Source: Ignavibacteria bacterium CG1_02_37_35
GTDB lineage: Bacteria > Bacteroidota > Ignavibacteria > Ignavibacteriales > Ignavibacteriaceae
Direction of reading: 5' to 3'
Assembly: GCA_001871325.1 (NCBI GenBank)
Contig: MNVA01000227.1
Location: 1-51,423 of the forward strand
DNA length: 51,423 bases
Below the pieces are notes generated by a model, which was not told the origin of the DNA, searched no databases, and saw only the letters and a list, made by a program, of their open reading frames with translations. Positions 1 through 8,686 of the stretch are shown here, one piece after another. The position numbers and the translations under genes were made by a program. The first letter of the stretch is position 1; each line of letters starts with the position of its first letter.

Positions 1-113
1 ATCCTCCGATCCTATTAAGTTAAAGAAATTGAATAATTTATTAGAGCCTTTTATAAAAAAATAGATTTGCCAATGGCAAAAACCATGGTCATTTGCTTTG
101 AAAATGGGATTAT

Positions 114-572
114 TTAGAAAGAAAGTGCTAAAAACCACGTTTTTACCCCTATAAAGTGAATAGTTGATGTTCCTCGCTTGTAAGTTAAGTCTGCTCGCCA
201 TATTGCTGATATTGCTCGGTCTATTGCTAAGCCTGCTCGCTGGTTTGCAGACATTGCTCGTCGTATTGCAGACTCTGCTCGCCTTATTGCCAGTGATGCT
301 CGGCACATAGTTGACTCTACTCGGCGTCTTGCAGGTGTTGCTCGCCGTATAGTTGACTCTGCTCGCCGCCGGAAAGTGTCTGCAATCACAAAACAAGCTT
401 TTGCTAAGTTTAGTGATTTTATTGTTAGTGTTGTAAAATTTGTTGTTTGGAAGGAGGAAGCAAAAACTTGTTTCCGCTGGTGTGTAGCTAAAAAGTATTC
501 TATAATAAATTTTGAGTAGTAGATTTTAACTTTTTGCCGGACTATGTCAAATATGTAACTATCTGCATTCAT
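114..572 (-). CDS. Possible repeat-encoded basic protein (doubtful gene)
   Basis: A 152-residue open frame with an ATG start and no convincing ribosome binding site. Residues 1-65 match nothing I recognise. Residues 66 to about 137 are ten heptads of the type R-R-A-x-S-(A/T)-I, giving a very basic amphipathic pattern. The heptads come from a 21-bp degenerate tandem repeat that is also open on the + strand, without a standard start, where it reads as A-R-x-I-A-D-S heptads. The frame may therefore be a by-product of repeat structure and not a gene. I see no signal peptide or known domain. It stands alone and reads away from adk. Confidence 0.25.
   Translation of the reverse strand: MNADSYIFDIVRQKVKIYYSKFIIEYFLATHQRKQVFASSFQTTNFTTLTIKSLNLAKACFVIADTFRRRAESTIRRATPARRRVESTMCRASLAIRRAESAIRRAMSANQRAGLAIDRAISAIWRADLTYKRGTSTIHFIGVKTWFLALSF
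184..372. repeat. Degenerate 21-bp tandem repeat, about nine copies
   Basis: On the + strand, units of 21 bp recur with the core tctgctcgccgtattgcaga and variants. The gctcg core is kept in nearly all copies, while the flanking triplets vary. The period is a multiple of three and no copy has a length change, so frames stay open on both strands. There are no unique spacers, so this is not CRISPR. Confidence 0.75.
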
Positions 573-662
573 CTTGCTTTATTAATATTCTTAAATCCCT
601 GAATGAACTTAATACAATAAAAAATAAAAGTCAACCACAGAGAAGAAAAAATTACTTTTTTC

Positions 663-693
663 ACTGCTGTCCTAATTTATTTTGGACAGCAGT
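663..693. repeat. Perfect 10-bp inverted repeat upstream of adk
   Basis: The arms actgctgtcc (663-672) and ggacagcagt (684-693) are exact reverse complements around an 11-nt AT loop. On the minus strand the hairpin is followed by a U-rich run, so it could end leftward transcription. On the + strand no U-tract follows. No leftward gene reaches it, so its role is open; it could also be a leader structure for adk. Confidence 0.5.
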
Positions 694-718
694 TTGCAGA
701 GTAGATAGCAGCCATCTT

Positions 719-750
719 TTTTGCAAAAGAAAATTTATAATGATAATTTT
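719..750 (+). promoter_or_regulatory. Candidate Bacteroidota-type promoter of adk
   Basis: A TTG (about 720) is followed about 20 nt later by TAATTTTA. This resembles the Bacteroidota -33 TTG / -7 TAnnTTTG pattern. It lies just upstream of the GGAG ribosome binding site at about 762-765, which serves the ATG at 773. The call is by eye in an AT-rich stretch, where chance matches are common. Confidence 0.3.
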
Positions 751-772
751 ACCAATAATAATTGGAGATTAA

Positions 773-1438
773 ATGTATCTAATTCTATTTGGAGCCCCCG
801 GTGTCGGGAAAGGAACCCAAGCTAAAATCTTAAGTGAAAAATTTTCTATCCCGCATATTTCAACCGGCGATATTCTGCGCGAAGCTGTTAAAAATGGCTC
901 TCCGATCGGGCTTGAAGCAAAAAAAATTATGAACGCCGGACAGTTAGTCCCAGATGAAATAATGATTGAAATAATTCGGGAGACTCTTGCGGAAGAACGA
1001 TGTAAAAACGGGTTTATTCTCGACGGGTATCCAAGAACAACAGCACAAGCGGAATCCTTAACCCGGTTATTTAGGAAACTTACTATTTCTGATTATGCAC
1101 TTATTTGCCTTGAGGCTAATGACGAAGAAGTTGTAAAACGCCTTACAGCTCGAAGAGCCTGTAAATCATGCAGAGCAATTTTTTCATTGTCAGAAATTGA
1201 AAATGATGTTCATTGCCCGATCTGTGGCGCAGAAAATAGTTTTTACCAACGGAAAGATGATACAGAGGAAGTTATTCGTACACGGCTGGAAGTTTTTCAA
1301 TCTTCTACAAAACCAGTTAAGAATTTTTATAAGAATAAAAATAAACTGCTCGTTGTAAACGGATTGAACCCTATTGAAAATGTTTCAAGTGAAATTATTA
1401 AGGGACTAAACCAGATGTTTCCCCAAAAAAATTATTAG
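773..1438 (+). CDS. adk: Adenylate kinase
   Basis: Interconverts ATP + AMP and 2 ADP in the cytoplasm. The P-loop GAPGVGKGT is at residues 7-15, the AMP-site STGD near 30-33, and FILDGYPRT at 81-89. This is the long, zinc-type form: the LID holds four cysteines (130, 133, 148, 151) in a CxxC...CxxC arrangement, followed by KDDTEEVIRTR. The length of 221 aa is normal for LID-bearing enzymes. The start is supported by GGAG six bases upstream. It is one of few + strand genes, and its last four bases overlap the end of convergent ftsE, so the two transcripts are complementary at their 3' ends. The identification is firm. Confidence 0.97.
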   Translation: MYLILFGAPGVGKGTQAKILSEKFSIPHISTGDILREAVKNGSPIGLEAKKIMNAGQLVPDEIMIEIIRETLAEERCKNGFILDGYPRTTAQAESLTRLFRKLTISDYALICLEANDEEVVKRLTARRACKSCRAIFSLSEIENDVHCPICGAENSFYQRKDDTEEVIRTRLEVFQSSTKPVKNFYKNKNKLLVVNGLNPIENVSSEIIKGLNQMFPQKNY

Positions 1439-2100
1439 ACTGAATTTCTAACTTCTTTTAAGATGCCATTTTCCAGCTGTAAAATACGTGCAGAAGATTT
1501 TTTTAGAAGTTCATAATTGTGTGTAGCTATTAAAACTGCTGTTCCCCTATTATTTATCTTTTTAAGTAATTCCAATATTTCAAACGATGTTCCTGGGTCT
1601 AAGTTCCCGGTTGGTTCGTCTGCAACAATCAGCAAAGGTTCGTTAATAATAGCTCGTGCGATGGCGACGCGTTGTTTTTCGCCACCGGATAATTCTTTCG
1701 GATAACTCTTTATTTTATGAGAAATACCTACTTCACCAAGTACCTCCGTAATACGTTTTTTGATTTTCTTGGCTGGCGTGTTGACCGTTTCTAAAACAAA
1801 AGCAAGATTTTCGTATATCGTCCGGTCTTCAATTAATTTAAAATCCTGAAATATTATTCCAATTTTCCTTCTTAATAGCGGTAATAAGGAGGGTTTAATT
1901 AAACGTGAAGAGTAGTTCTCGAATATTATTTCACCGGAATCCGGCATGAGATTAAAGTAAATTAGTTGAAGCAAAGTACTTTTACCGGAACCACTCTTCC
2001 CGATCAAAAAAACAAATTCACCGTATTTCATCCCAAACGTTACGGAACGAAGTATATGGTCACTGTGATAAGTAAAACCAACATCACTAAACTCAAGCAT
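1435..2100 (-). CDS. ftsE: FtsE-type cell-division ABC ATPase
   Basis: ATP-binding subunit of the FtsEX complex, which in other bacteria controls septal peptidoglycan hydrolases at the inner membrane. Walker A GKSGSGKST is at residues 34-42, the Q-loop segment IIFQDFKLIEDRTIYENLAF at about 82-101, signature LSGGE at 137-141, Walker B plus DEPT at 161-164, and the switch histidine in ATHN. The Q-loop wording is the FtsE hallmark and argues against the related LolD. One base separates it from the methyltransferase upstream. No ftsX is present in the window, although ftsE and ftsX are usually paired. It ends convergently against adk. Confidence 0.88.
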   Translation of the reverse strand: MLEFSDVGFTYHSDHILRSVTFGMKYGEFVFLIGKSGSGKSTLLQLIYFNLMPDSGEIIFENYSSRLIKPSLLPLLRRKIGIIFQDFKLIEDRTIYENLAFVLETVNTPAKKIKKRITEVLGEVGISHKIKSYPKELSGGEKQRVAIARAIINEPLLIVADEPTGNLDPGTSFEILELLKKINNRGTAVLIATHNYELLKKSSARILQLENGILKEVRNSV

Positions 2101-2101
2101 G

Positions 2102-2833
2102 TTACTTAACTTTCTTCAAAATAAATTGGACCCGTTTAGACAAAGGTTTCCCTTTTTTAAAACTAAAAGCCTCTAAACAGTCAACAACGTAAAAATTATT
2201 TTTATCTACTTGTTCAAGATAAAAATCAAAAGAGAATATTTTTTGTTTATGAATCTCTTTCCCAAGCACTCTGTTGTCCCGGCGGAAAATAAACTCATTG
2301 GTATGAACTTTACTCTGCTCATTATAAATGCTGAGATGTTCAATCTTTTGGTTGAGATAGTTGTAGTTTTTTCTTTTCCCTTTTAGATGAGACAAACTAT
2401 TACTTTCTAAACTTACATCAAACGTAAAAACACCGTTTTCAGTTAGAACTGCCCTAACTTCTGAAAGAGTCTTTGCCACACTTTTTTTTGAGGACAAGTA
2501 ATTAACCGTATCAAAAGCGGCAAAGATGAAGTCAAATTTTTCTTTAAAAGGCAGTGCCGTCATATCACAGCAAATTTTATCTTTCTTAAATTGACTTTTT
2601 GCAAGAAAGATCGGTGACTTCTCTGATAAATAATATTTTGGGAATTTCCTGCTTAATGCATTCGCTAATTTCCCGTTTCCTCCTCCAATCTCTAAAACCG
2701 TATTCACCGAAATATCATATTCACGAGTAATGTCAAAAAGATATTTCGCCCAGCGGGAGTAATTGATACCTTTCATCAATACATCATAGAAACCTGCAAG
2801 GGAAGAATAATTTTTTTTAAGTAGTCGCGGCAT
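2102..2833 (-). CDS. Class I SAM-dependent methyltransferase
   Basis: A 243-aa cytoplasmic Rossmann-fold methyltransferase. Motif I VLEIGGGNGKLA is at residues 46-57, followed by the acidic strand-2 region and FDFIFAAFDTVNYL, which resembles motif II/IV of methyltransferase-25-type proteins. The substrate cannot be told from sequence. The start overlaps the end of pdxA by 17 bases and has GGAAG just upstream of the ATG, so the start is likely right. It lies in one run with GWxTD-pdxA-MTase-ftsE. Nothing here ties it to vitamin B6 or cell division beyond position. Confidence 0.8.
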   Translation of the reverse strand: MPRLLKKNYSSLAGFYDVLMKGINYSRWAKYLFDITREYDISVNTVLEIGGGNGKLANALSRKFPKYYLSEKSPIFLAKSQFKKDKICCDMTALPFKEKFDFIFAAFDTVNYLSSKKSVAKTLSEVRAVLTENGVFTFDVSLESNSLSHLKGKRKNYNYLNQKIEHLSIYNEQSKVHTNEFIFRRDNRVLGKEIHKQKIFSFDFYLEQVDKNNFYVVDCLEAFSFKKGKPLSKRVQFILKKVK

Positions 2834-3806
2834 TGCTCTTCCGGTTTTCGCAAATCAGAACAGCCAATTTAGCTGCATGTATCATGCTGGATGGATCGGC
2901 GATTCCTTTGCCTGCAATATCGTATGCGGTTCCATGATCGGGAGAAGTCCGTACAATTGGTAAACCGGCAGTAAAATTAACACCGTCTGAAAAGCTGAGC
3001 ATTTTAAACGGTATCAACACTTGATCGTGATAAGCGCCTATTACCGCATCAAAAAGTTTGTAAGCATGCATTCCAAAGAAAGCATCAGCCGGAAAAGGTC
3101 CGAATAGTTGTTCTTTGAATTCATTGATCAAAGGGACAAAAAGATTTTCTTCTTCATCACCAAGTAACCCATTTTCGCCGGCGTGCGGGTTAACCCCCAA
3201 TAAGGCTATCCGGGGATTTTCAATCTTAAAGTCTTTTTTAAGAGTCTCAAGAACAATATTTATTTTTTTTTTGATGATGTTTATATCAAGGGAAAACGAA
3301 ACAGTTTTCAGGGGAACATGGATGGTTAAGAGCGCCGCCCTCAGTTTAGATGAATGAAAAAACATTACTACATTTTCAACCTTAGTCCACGAAGCAAGCA
3401 ACTCTGTATGTCCGGGAAAGACAATGCCGGCTTTGTGAAAAGCATCTTTTGAAATTGGTGCAGTAATAATGCAGTCTGCGCTATTATTTTTAACCGCCGC
3501 AAATGATTCTTGTAATGAACGAAAAGCAATCTCGCCGGAGAGTTTAGTTGGCTTACCGTAAGCGGATTTCATATTTCCCAAATTAATAATTGAAACAACT
3601 CTTTTGCTCTGCAAACTCTGTCCAGAACTTTTCACAATTTCGTATTCAAAGTCACTCTGAAAAAGTGTTAAAGATTCTTCAAAAATATTTTTGGGGACAG
3701 CGAAGTGGAGTTTATGTTTCTTCTGTTTATAAAAATAAGTAAGTGTTTTTACAACTATCTCTGGTCCGATACCATTACAATCACCGCAAGTGAAAAATAG
3801 TTTCAT
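2817..3806 (-). CDS. pdxA: 4-hydroxythreonine-4-phosphate dehydrogenase
   Basis: NAD-dependent oxidation and decarboxylation of 4-phosphohydroxy-L-threonine in the DXP-dependent pyridoxal phosphate pathway. The family marks are all present in order: GDCNGIGPEIVVKTL at residues 8-22 (the usual form is GDxxGIGPE), PGHTELLA, NPHAGENGLLGDEE, GAYHDQVLIPFK and RTSPDHGTAYDIAGKG. The histidines of the second to fourth motifs are the expected metal ligands. The length of 329 aa is normal. Its ATG overlaps the TGA of the GWxTD gene (ATGA), indicating translational coupling. No other pdx gene is in the window. Confidence 0.95.
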   Translation of the reverse strand: MKLFFTCGDCNGIGPEIVVKTLTYFYKQKKHKLHFAVPKNIFEESLTLFQSDFEYEIVKSSGQSLQSKRVVSIINLGNMKSAYGKPTKLSGEIAFRSLQESFAAVKNNSADCIITAPISKDAFHKAGIVFPGHTELLASWTKVENVVMFFHSSKLRAALLTIHVPLKTVSFSLDINIIKKKINIVLETLKKDFKIENPRIALLGVNPHAGENGLLGDEEENLFVPLINEFKEQLFGPFPADAFFGMHAYKLFDAVIGAYHDQVLIPFKMLSFSDGVNFTAGLPIVRTSPDHGTAYDIAGKGIADPSSMIHAAKLAVLICENRKSNAATT

Positions 3807-5044
3807 TTATCTTTTACCAATTGATAACCACCATTCCCGGCATTATCTACGAAATAATAGGTTTTATTTCGTTCCTTGTAGAACCATATCTCCATATTTT
3901 TCCCATTCACTGAAGTGGTCCTTTCCATACCGGAAGGCTGACCGAATTGAATAAAGACTCTTCCCCGATCGGATAAAATGCCATCAGGAGTTGAAAAATT
4001 TGCAAAAGTTTTTTGAGCATAATCTGCCCGCGAATAAAACTCAACCATCAATTCATTGTAAACAGTGCCTGGTGTGGGATCATATTTTTGCCAGTATCGG
4101 TAAAAGTATTTATATCCGAAGTTACCGCTAAGTTCCCTTAGCGAATCAATAACATATTTTGGTTCAATAAGACTTAAAGCTTTGAGCGATATTTCGTAGT
4201 TTAGCAGAGAATGCGGTTTATCCCACCACTTTACTTCAAGAGAAGAACGAACTTTTTCATTTTCTAAAATTTTAAATTTTCCCTCAGGCAATTTTAGCGA
4301 AATATCCTTAAAAAGAAAATATTTTTGCGGGCTGTTAATTGATGGAGAAAGAAAAACACCCAATGAATCTTCTTCAAGTAAAAAAGAGTTTGTAGAGTTA
4401 ACGGTTGAGCAGAAAACAAATGAATCCGTCTGTGATTGAAATTTCAGACAAAGAGAATCGTTCTGGTTTGATGCACTTACCCCCGGCAAGCCACCGGGAT
4501 AATAAACGTAAGAATAAATCTCCGGAGAAAAAGGTATTGTTCTTCTCTTATTTGCCAAATAATAGTTGCCGCTTCCCCCCGAAAGGACAACAAAGGCTTT
4601 CGGCTGAAGAGTTGATAAATCAATCGAAAATCCCGGAATAGCTATTTCTTTATTTACTTGAAGGTCGGTGAGAGTAATGGTAGTGTAATATTTATTCTTA
4701 CTGAGATTTAAAGTCAAAAGTCCCTGACATGATTTATTCTTCCTTTGGGTTTCCTCAAATGTTGATACAGAAATCTCTTTGTTCTGATTAGATCGTAGGA
4801 TATTTCCTGAAGAGGAATCTCGCAGTTCCAGAGTAACCCTTATTTTCGAGGAATAGACATCTTCGTTTTTAATAAAAGAGAGATTCTCGTAATTTATTTG
4901 AAACGTTAATTGAAATACGCCTTGAATAGAATCAGACGGCGAATAATAATATTCATACAGCAGCGGAGGTTCAAAATCTAATTTCTGACCATAGAGTTGG
5001 ATTGAAAGAAATGATAAAAAAAATAGTGCGAAAAATTTTTTCAT
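3803..5044 (-). CDS. GWxTD domain-containing exported protein
   Basis: A 413-aa protein with an N-terminal signal peptide (MKKFFALFFLSFLSIQLYGQ) and a long beta-rich body. The C-terminal block at about residues 340-410 (GILSDRGRVFIQFGQPSG ... EIWFYKERNKTYYFVD) matches the GWxTD domain, found mostly in Bacteroidota and relatives and of unknown function. The GW-x-TD core itself is degenerate here (DGILSD). It is likely periplasmic or outer-membrane associated. It lies upstream of pdxA with an ATGA overlap and 75 bases downstream of rho. Confidence 0.8.
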   Translation of the reverse strand: MKKFFALFFLSFLSIQLYGQKLDFEPPLLYEYYYSPSDSIQGVFQLTFQINYENLSFIKNEDVYSSKIRVTLELRDSSSGNILRSNQNKEISVSTFEETQRKNKSCQGLLTLNLSKNKYYTTITLTDLQVNKEIAIPGFSIDLSTLQPKAFVVLSGGSGNYYLANKRRTIPFSPEIYSYVYYPGGLPGVSASNQNDSLCLKFQSQTDSFVFCSTVNSTNSFLLEEDSLGVFLSPSINSPQKYFLFKDISLKLPEGKFKILENEKVRSSLEVKWWDKPHSLLNYEISLKALSLIEPKYVIDSLRELSGNFGYKYFYRYWQKYDPTPGTVYNELMVEFYSRADYAQKTFANFSTPDGILSDRGRVFIQFGQPSGMERTTSVNGKNMEIWFYKERNKTYYFVDNAGNGGYQLVKDK

Positions 5045-5119
5045 TGTTAATACATGATAAAATTAGGAGACTTCAATATGTTCAGTTCCTTCCGAAAAAA
5101 TTCATAAATAGTTCTTTGA

Positions 5120-6373
5120 TCAACTATTCATATTCAACAAAAATTCCTTATTATTTTTTGTTCCTCTCATCTTAGAAGTCATAAACTCCATTGCTTCAAC
5201 CGGATTGAAATCACTTATTATTTTTCTTAATATCCAGATACGTGCCAAATCATCTTCTTTGATCAACAAATCTTCTCGCCGGGTGCTCGAACGGTTAACA
5301 TCAATAGCGGGAAAGATTCTTCTATCACTTAAATCTCTGTTAAGAACAACTTCCATATTACCGGTACCTTTGAATTCTTCAAAGATAACATCATCCATCC
5401 TGCTTCCGGTATCAATTAAAGCAGTTGCAATGATCGTGAGGCTGCCACCGTCTTCCGTGTTACGGGCGGCGCCGAAAAATCTTTTTGGTTTATGTAATGC
5501 ATTTGAATCAACACCTCCAGAAAGAATTCTTCCAGAGTGGGGAACCACTATATTATTAGCGCGGGCTAAACGTGTAATGCTATCTAATAAGATAACTACA
5601 TCTTCGTTTGCTTCAACTAAACGTTTTGCTTTTTCAATAACCATATCTGCAACTTGAATATGGCGGTCTGCCGGTTCATCAAAGGTTGAACTGATGACTT
5701 CAGCCTTCACGCTTCGTTCCATATCCGTAACTTCTTCAGGGCGTTCATCAATCAATAAAATAATGAGTTTTACTTCGGGATGATTTCTGTTAAGTGAATT
5801 TGCGATTTTTTGTAATAAAATTGTTTTACCGGATTTGGGAGGAGAAACGATCAAACCCCTTTGCCCTTTTCCAATCGGTGCAAGAAGGTCTAATATTCTC
5901 ATTGAATATTCACCCGGTGCGGATTCAAGCGTAAGTTTTTTTGTTGGATAAACCGGGATCAAATTATCAAACAACGTTCTGTCTCTTATGCCGTCAGGAT
6001 TTAATCCGTTAACAGCTTCAACTCTTAGTAAAGCGAAGAAACGTTCCCCTTCTTTTGGCGGACGGACCTGTCCACTTACAAAATCTCCCGTTCGAAGCAT
6101 AAACTTCTTGATCTGTGAAGGAGAAACGTAAATATCATCCGGTGAAGGGAGATAATTATAGTCCGCCGAACGGAGAAATCCGTAGCCATCCGGCAGCACT
6201 TCCAGCACTCCCTTTGAGAAGGTTAATCCGTCCTTGCCGGTTTGGGCTTCTAATATTTTAAAAATTAATTCTTGTTTACGAAGATCGCTGTAACCCTGAA
6301 CACCAAGTTCTTTGGCTATATCATTCAGTTCAACGATCTTTTTGGATTTCAGTTCGGAAATATCCATTGGCAT
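5120..6373 (-). CDS. rho: Transcription termination factor Rho
   Basis: Hexameric RNA-dependent ATPase that releases nascent RNA from polymerase. The N-terminal Rho_N helices (about 3-45) are followed by the cold-shock-like RNA-binding domain beginning [15 protein letters not shown] (55-69). The Walker A core SPPKSGKT is at 177-184, then Walker [15 protein letters not shown], and the Q/R-loop region with [21 protein letters not shown]. At 417 aa it is the compact form, without the large N-terminal insertion seen in many Bacteroidota Rho proteins. The ATG at 6373 has AGGG about nine bases upstream; the in-frame ATG two codons later is an alternative. A weak 7-bp hairpin (5107-5128) overlaps the stop codon. 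Confidence 0.97.
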   Translation of the reverse strand: MPMDISELKSKKIVELNDIAKELGVQGYSDLRKQELIFKILEAQTGKDGLTFSKGVLEVLPDGYGFLRSADYNYLPSPDDIYVSPSQIKKFMLRTGDFVSGQVRPPKEGERFFALLRVEAVNGLNPDGIRDRTLFDNLIPVYPTKKLTLESAPGEYSMRILDLLAPIGKGQRGLIVSPPKSGKTILLQKIANSLNRNHPEVKLIILLIDERPEEVTDMERSVKAEVISSTFDEPADRHIQVADMVIEKAKRLVEANEDVVILLDSITRLARANNIVVPHSGRILSGGVDSNALHKPKRFFGAARNTEDGGSLTIIATALIDTGSRMDDVIFEEFKGTGNMEVVLNRDLSDRRIFPAIDVNRSSTRREDLLIKEDDLARIWILRKIISDFNPVEAMEFMTSKMRGTKNNKEFLLNMNS

Positions 6374-6501
6374 AATTTGACCCTTATTTTTTGTTTGTTC
6401 TTAAAATTCGGAAATATTTTATTGATTTTAATTAAGTTTTCAAGCGAATTAGCGATTGGCTTAAGAGGTTGATTCAAAATTGCACATATTTTTTCTATTT
6501 G

Positions 6502-7767
6502 TCAAGCACTTTCTTTCAGTAAACCCTTTTTTATTTCGCCAACTAAATACATACTACCCAAGACTACCAGGCACTCTCCAGAGTTTTTATTTTTTTCGAA
6601 GTGGAGATAAAATTCAGTAGGATCGTCAACAACATTTGCGGTCAATTTTAAGGTATTGGCAATCGTCAGAAGATTCTCTTTTTTTTCAGCACGCTCAAAA
6701 GGTAGATTAACGAAATGATATTCATCAAAGGCTCGATTCATTTTTGAGAGCATAAGTTCAATTTCTTTATCCTTCATAACACCAAAAAGAAGATGCGTTT
6801 TTTTGTACGTTGATTTTTCTTTCTGAAATTCTGAAAGGAAACCTTCAACCCCTTCCGGGTTATGGGCAGAATCAAAAATTATTTTCGGGTTTTCAGAAAC
6901 AATTTCGTAGCGTCCTTGAATTTTTGTGTTGTCCACAACGTTTTTCAATCCATTTGCGATCACACTTAAATCTTCCAGCCCGAGCGTTTTGTTTACCACT
7001 AATGTTGCAAGTGCAGCATTATATTTTTGATAATAGCCGTGAAGCGGAGAATCTAACCTGTCAATATCAAGTTCCTCCGTATAAAGTTCTAAATAAGTAT
7101 CACGTTTAATGATGTAATCCTCAAGCTCAAATAATTCACTGTCAACTTCTTCACATTTTTGCTGAATTATTTCATCTGCTTTTCCCGGCAATATTCCCAG
7201 AAATACTTTTGTTTTCGGTTTGATGATCGCAGCTTTTTCAGTTGCTATTTTTTCGATTGTATTCCCCAAGTGCTGCGTATGCTCTAAACTGATTGAAGTA
7301 AGTACAACGGCTAATGGTTTTAAGACATTCGTTGCATCTAATCTTCCACCCAAGCCTGTTTCAATCACTGCATAGTTAACTTTTTTCTCGGAGAAATAAG
7401 TGAATGCGAGGGCTGTTGTCACCTCAAAAAAAGTCAATTTATTTTCATTAATAAAAAGTTCATGTTTATCATAAAATGAAGCAATATATTCGTCATCAAT
7501 TTCCTCACCGTTAATTCTAATTCTTTCATTGAATCGTACGAAATGAGGCGAAGTGTAAAGTCCCGTTTTAAAACCCGCAGTTTGCAAAATACTAGCAATA
7601 AAAGAAGCTGTACTCCCCTTTCCATTCGACCCGGCAATGTGAAAACATTTCAGATTGTTTTGAGGATTTCCGAGTACCTGGAGAAACTTCCGGATGTTTT
7701 CTAACCCAAATTTCATTCCGAAGATTTGGAGATTGTACAGTTTTGCTAATGTTTTTTCGATATTCAT
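6502..7767 (-). CDS. folC: Folylpolyglutamate/dihydrofolate synthase
   Basis: Mur-ligase-family enzyme that adds glutamate to dihydropteroate and to folates. The P-loop GSNGKGST is at residues 46-53; further marks are YTSPHFVRFNERIRING, VIETGLGGRLDATN, the SLEHTQHLG segment and FDSAHNPEG in the C-terminal domain. The length of 421 aa is typical. It starts one base after the stop of pyrD, so it is cotranscribed with pyrK-pyrD. folA and thyA lie 21 kb away in the same orientation. Confidence 0.95.
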   Translation of the reverse strand: MNIEKTLAKLYNLQIFGMKFGLENIRKFLQVLGNPQNNLKCFHIAGSNGKGSTASFIASILQTAGFKTGLYTSPHFVRFNERIRINGEEIDDEYIASFYDKHELFINENKLTFFEVTTALAFTYFSEKKVNYAVIETGLGGRLDATNVLKPLAVVLTSISLEHTQHLGNTIEKIATEKAAIIKPKTKVFLGILPGKADEIIQQKCEEVDSELFELEDYIIKRDTYLELYTEELDIDRLDSPLHGYYQKYNAALATLVVNKTLGLEDLSVIANGLKNVVDNTKIQGRYEIVSENPKIIFDSAHNPEGVEGFLSEFQKEKSTYKKTHLLFGVMKDKEIELMLSKMNRAFDEYHFVNLPFERAEKKENLLTIANTLKLTANVVDDPTEFYLHFEKNKNSGECLVVLGSMYLVGEIKKGLLKESA

Positions 7768-7768
7768 T

Positions 7769-8686
7769 TTAGAGAATGAAAGAACCGGTTAAGTTTTTAA
7801 GAGAAGCTATTTTCATTTTTTCGCAATACAAAATTAAATCATTGATCATTGTTTCGGAAATATTCGGATGAACAAAATTTACTGTTCCAAGTTGAAAAGC
7901 AGAAGCGCCGGCAATCATAAATTCAACAGCATCCTGCCATGAGAATATTCCTCCAATTCCAATTATCGGAATATCAACATTTCTTCTGATCTCAAGAACC
8001 TTTGCCAATGCAACCGGTTTTATTGCCGGACCGGATAAACCACCGGTAATATTTTTTATTTTGGGTTTCCGTGTCATAATATCAAACGCGGTCCCGACCA
8101 AAGTATTTATTGCTGAAACAGCATCTGCACCGGCTTCCTTTGCGGCAAGAGCAAATTCGGAAATGCGGGAAACGTTGGGAGAAAGTTTTATAAATACCGG
8201 TTTGGTCGAAACTTTTTTTACTTCTTCAGTAATTTTTGCAACTGCTTTTTTATCATTCCCAAATTCAAGTCCGCCTTCTTTAACGTTGGGGCAAGAGACA
8301 TTTATTTCAAAGGCGGAAATCGTATCTTCATCTGTTAATAATTTTGTGCACTCAACATACTCTTCAACGGAACTTGCGGCAATGTTACAAATTATTTTTG
8401 TATCAAATTTTTTAAGAAATGGAATTTTTGTTTTGAGAAATTCTTCAACTCCAATATTTGCTAATCCTATTGCGTTTAACATCCCGGAAGGGGTTTCGAT
8501 TACTCTCTGTGGAGTATTTCCTTTTCTTGGTTTTAAACTTAACGATTTTGTTACAATTCCGCCTATTTTATTTAAATCAATAAATTCGGAAATCTCGTTT
8601 CCGTAACCGACTGTGCCTGAAGCAAGCAGAATCGGGTTTCTTAGTTTTAACGGTCCAACGGAAACAGATAAATCTACGGCGCTCAT
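7769..8686 (-). CDS. pyrD: Dihydroorotate dehydrogenase 1B, catalytic subunit
   Basis: FMN enzyme oxidising dihydroorotate to orotate in pyrimidine synthesis. PNPILLASGTVGYG-like (18-30), KSLSLKPRKGNTPQR (48-61) and NVSCPN (129-134) are family motifs. The catalytic base is Cys132, as in cytosolic class 1 enzymes and not the serine of membrane class 2. The C-terminus carries the FMN phosphate-binding IIGIGGI. It overlaps pyrK by ATGA, which fits the PyrD-PyrK heterotetramer using NAD+ as acceptor. Confidence 0.96.
   Translation of the reverse strand: MSAVDLSVSVGPLKLRNPILLASGTVGYGNEISEFIDLNKIGGIVTKSLSLKPRKGNTPQRVIETPSGMLNAIGLANIGVEEFLKTKIPFLKKFDTKIICNIAASSVEEYVECTKLLTDEDTISAFEINVSCPNVKEGGLEFGNDKKAVAKITEEVKKVSTKPVFIKLSPNVSRISEFALAAKEAGADAVSAINTLVGTAFDIMTRKPKIKNITGGLSGPAIKPVALAKVLEIRRNVDIPIIGIGGIFSWQDAVEFMIAGASAFQLGTVNFVHPNISETMINDLILYCEKMKIASLKNLTGSFIL

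Noticed and set aside
184-372. CRISPR array
   Set aside because: The repeat units are contiguous and degenerate, with no unique spacers and no cas genes.
2102-2833. Methyltransferase as the bacillithiol N-methyltransferase
   Set aside because: It is 45 kb from bshC, and its motifs are only generic for class I methyltransferases.
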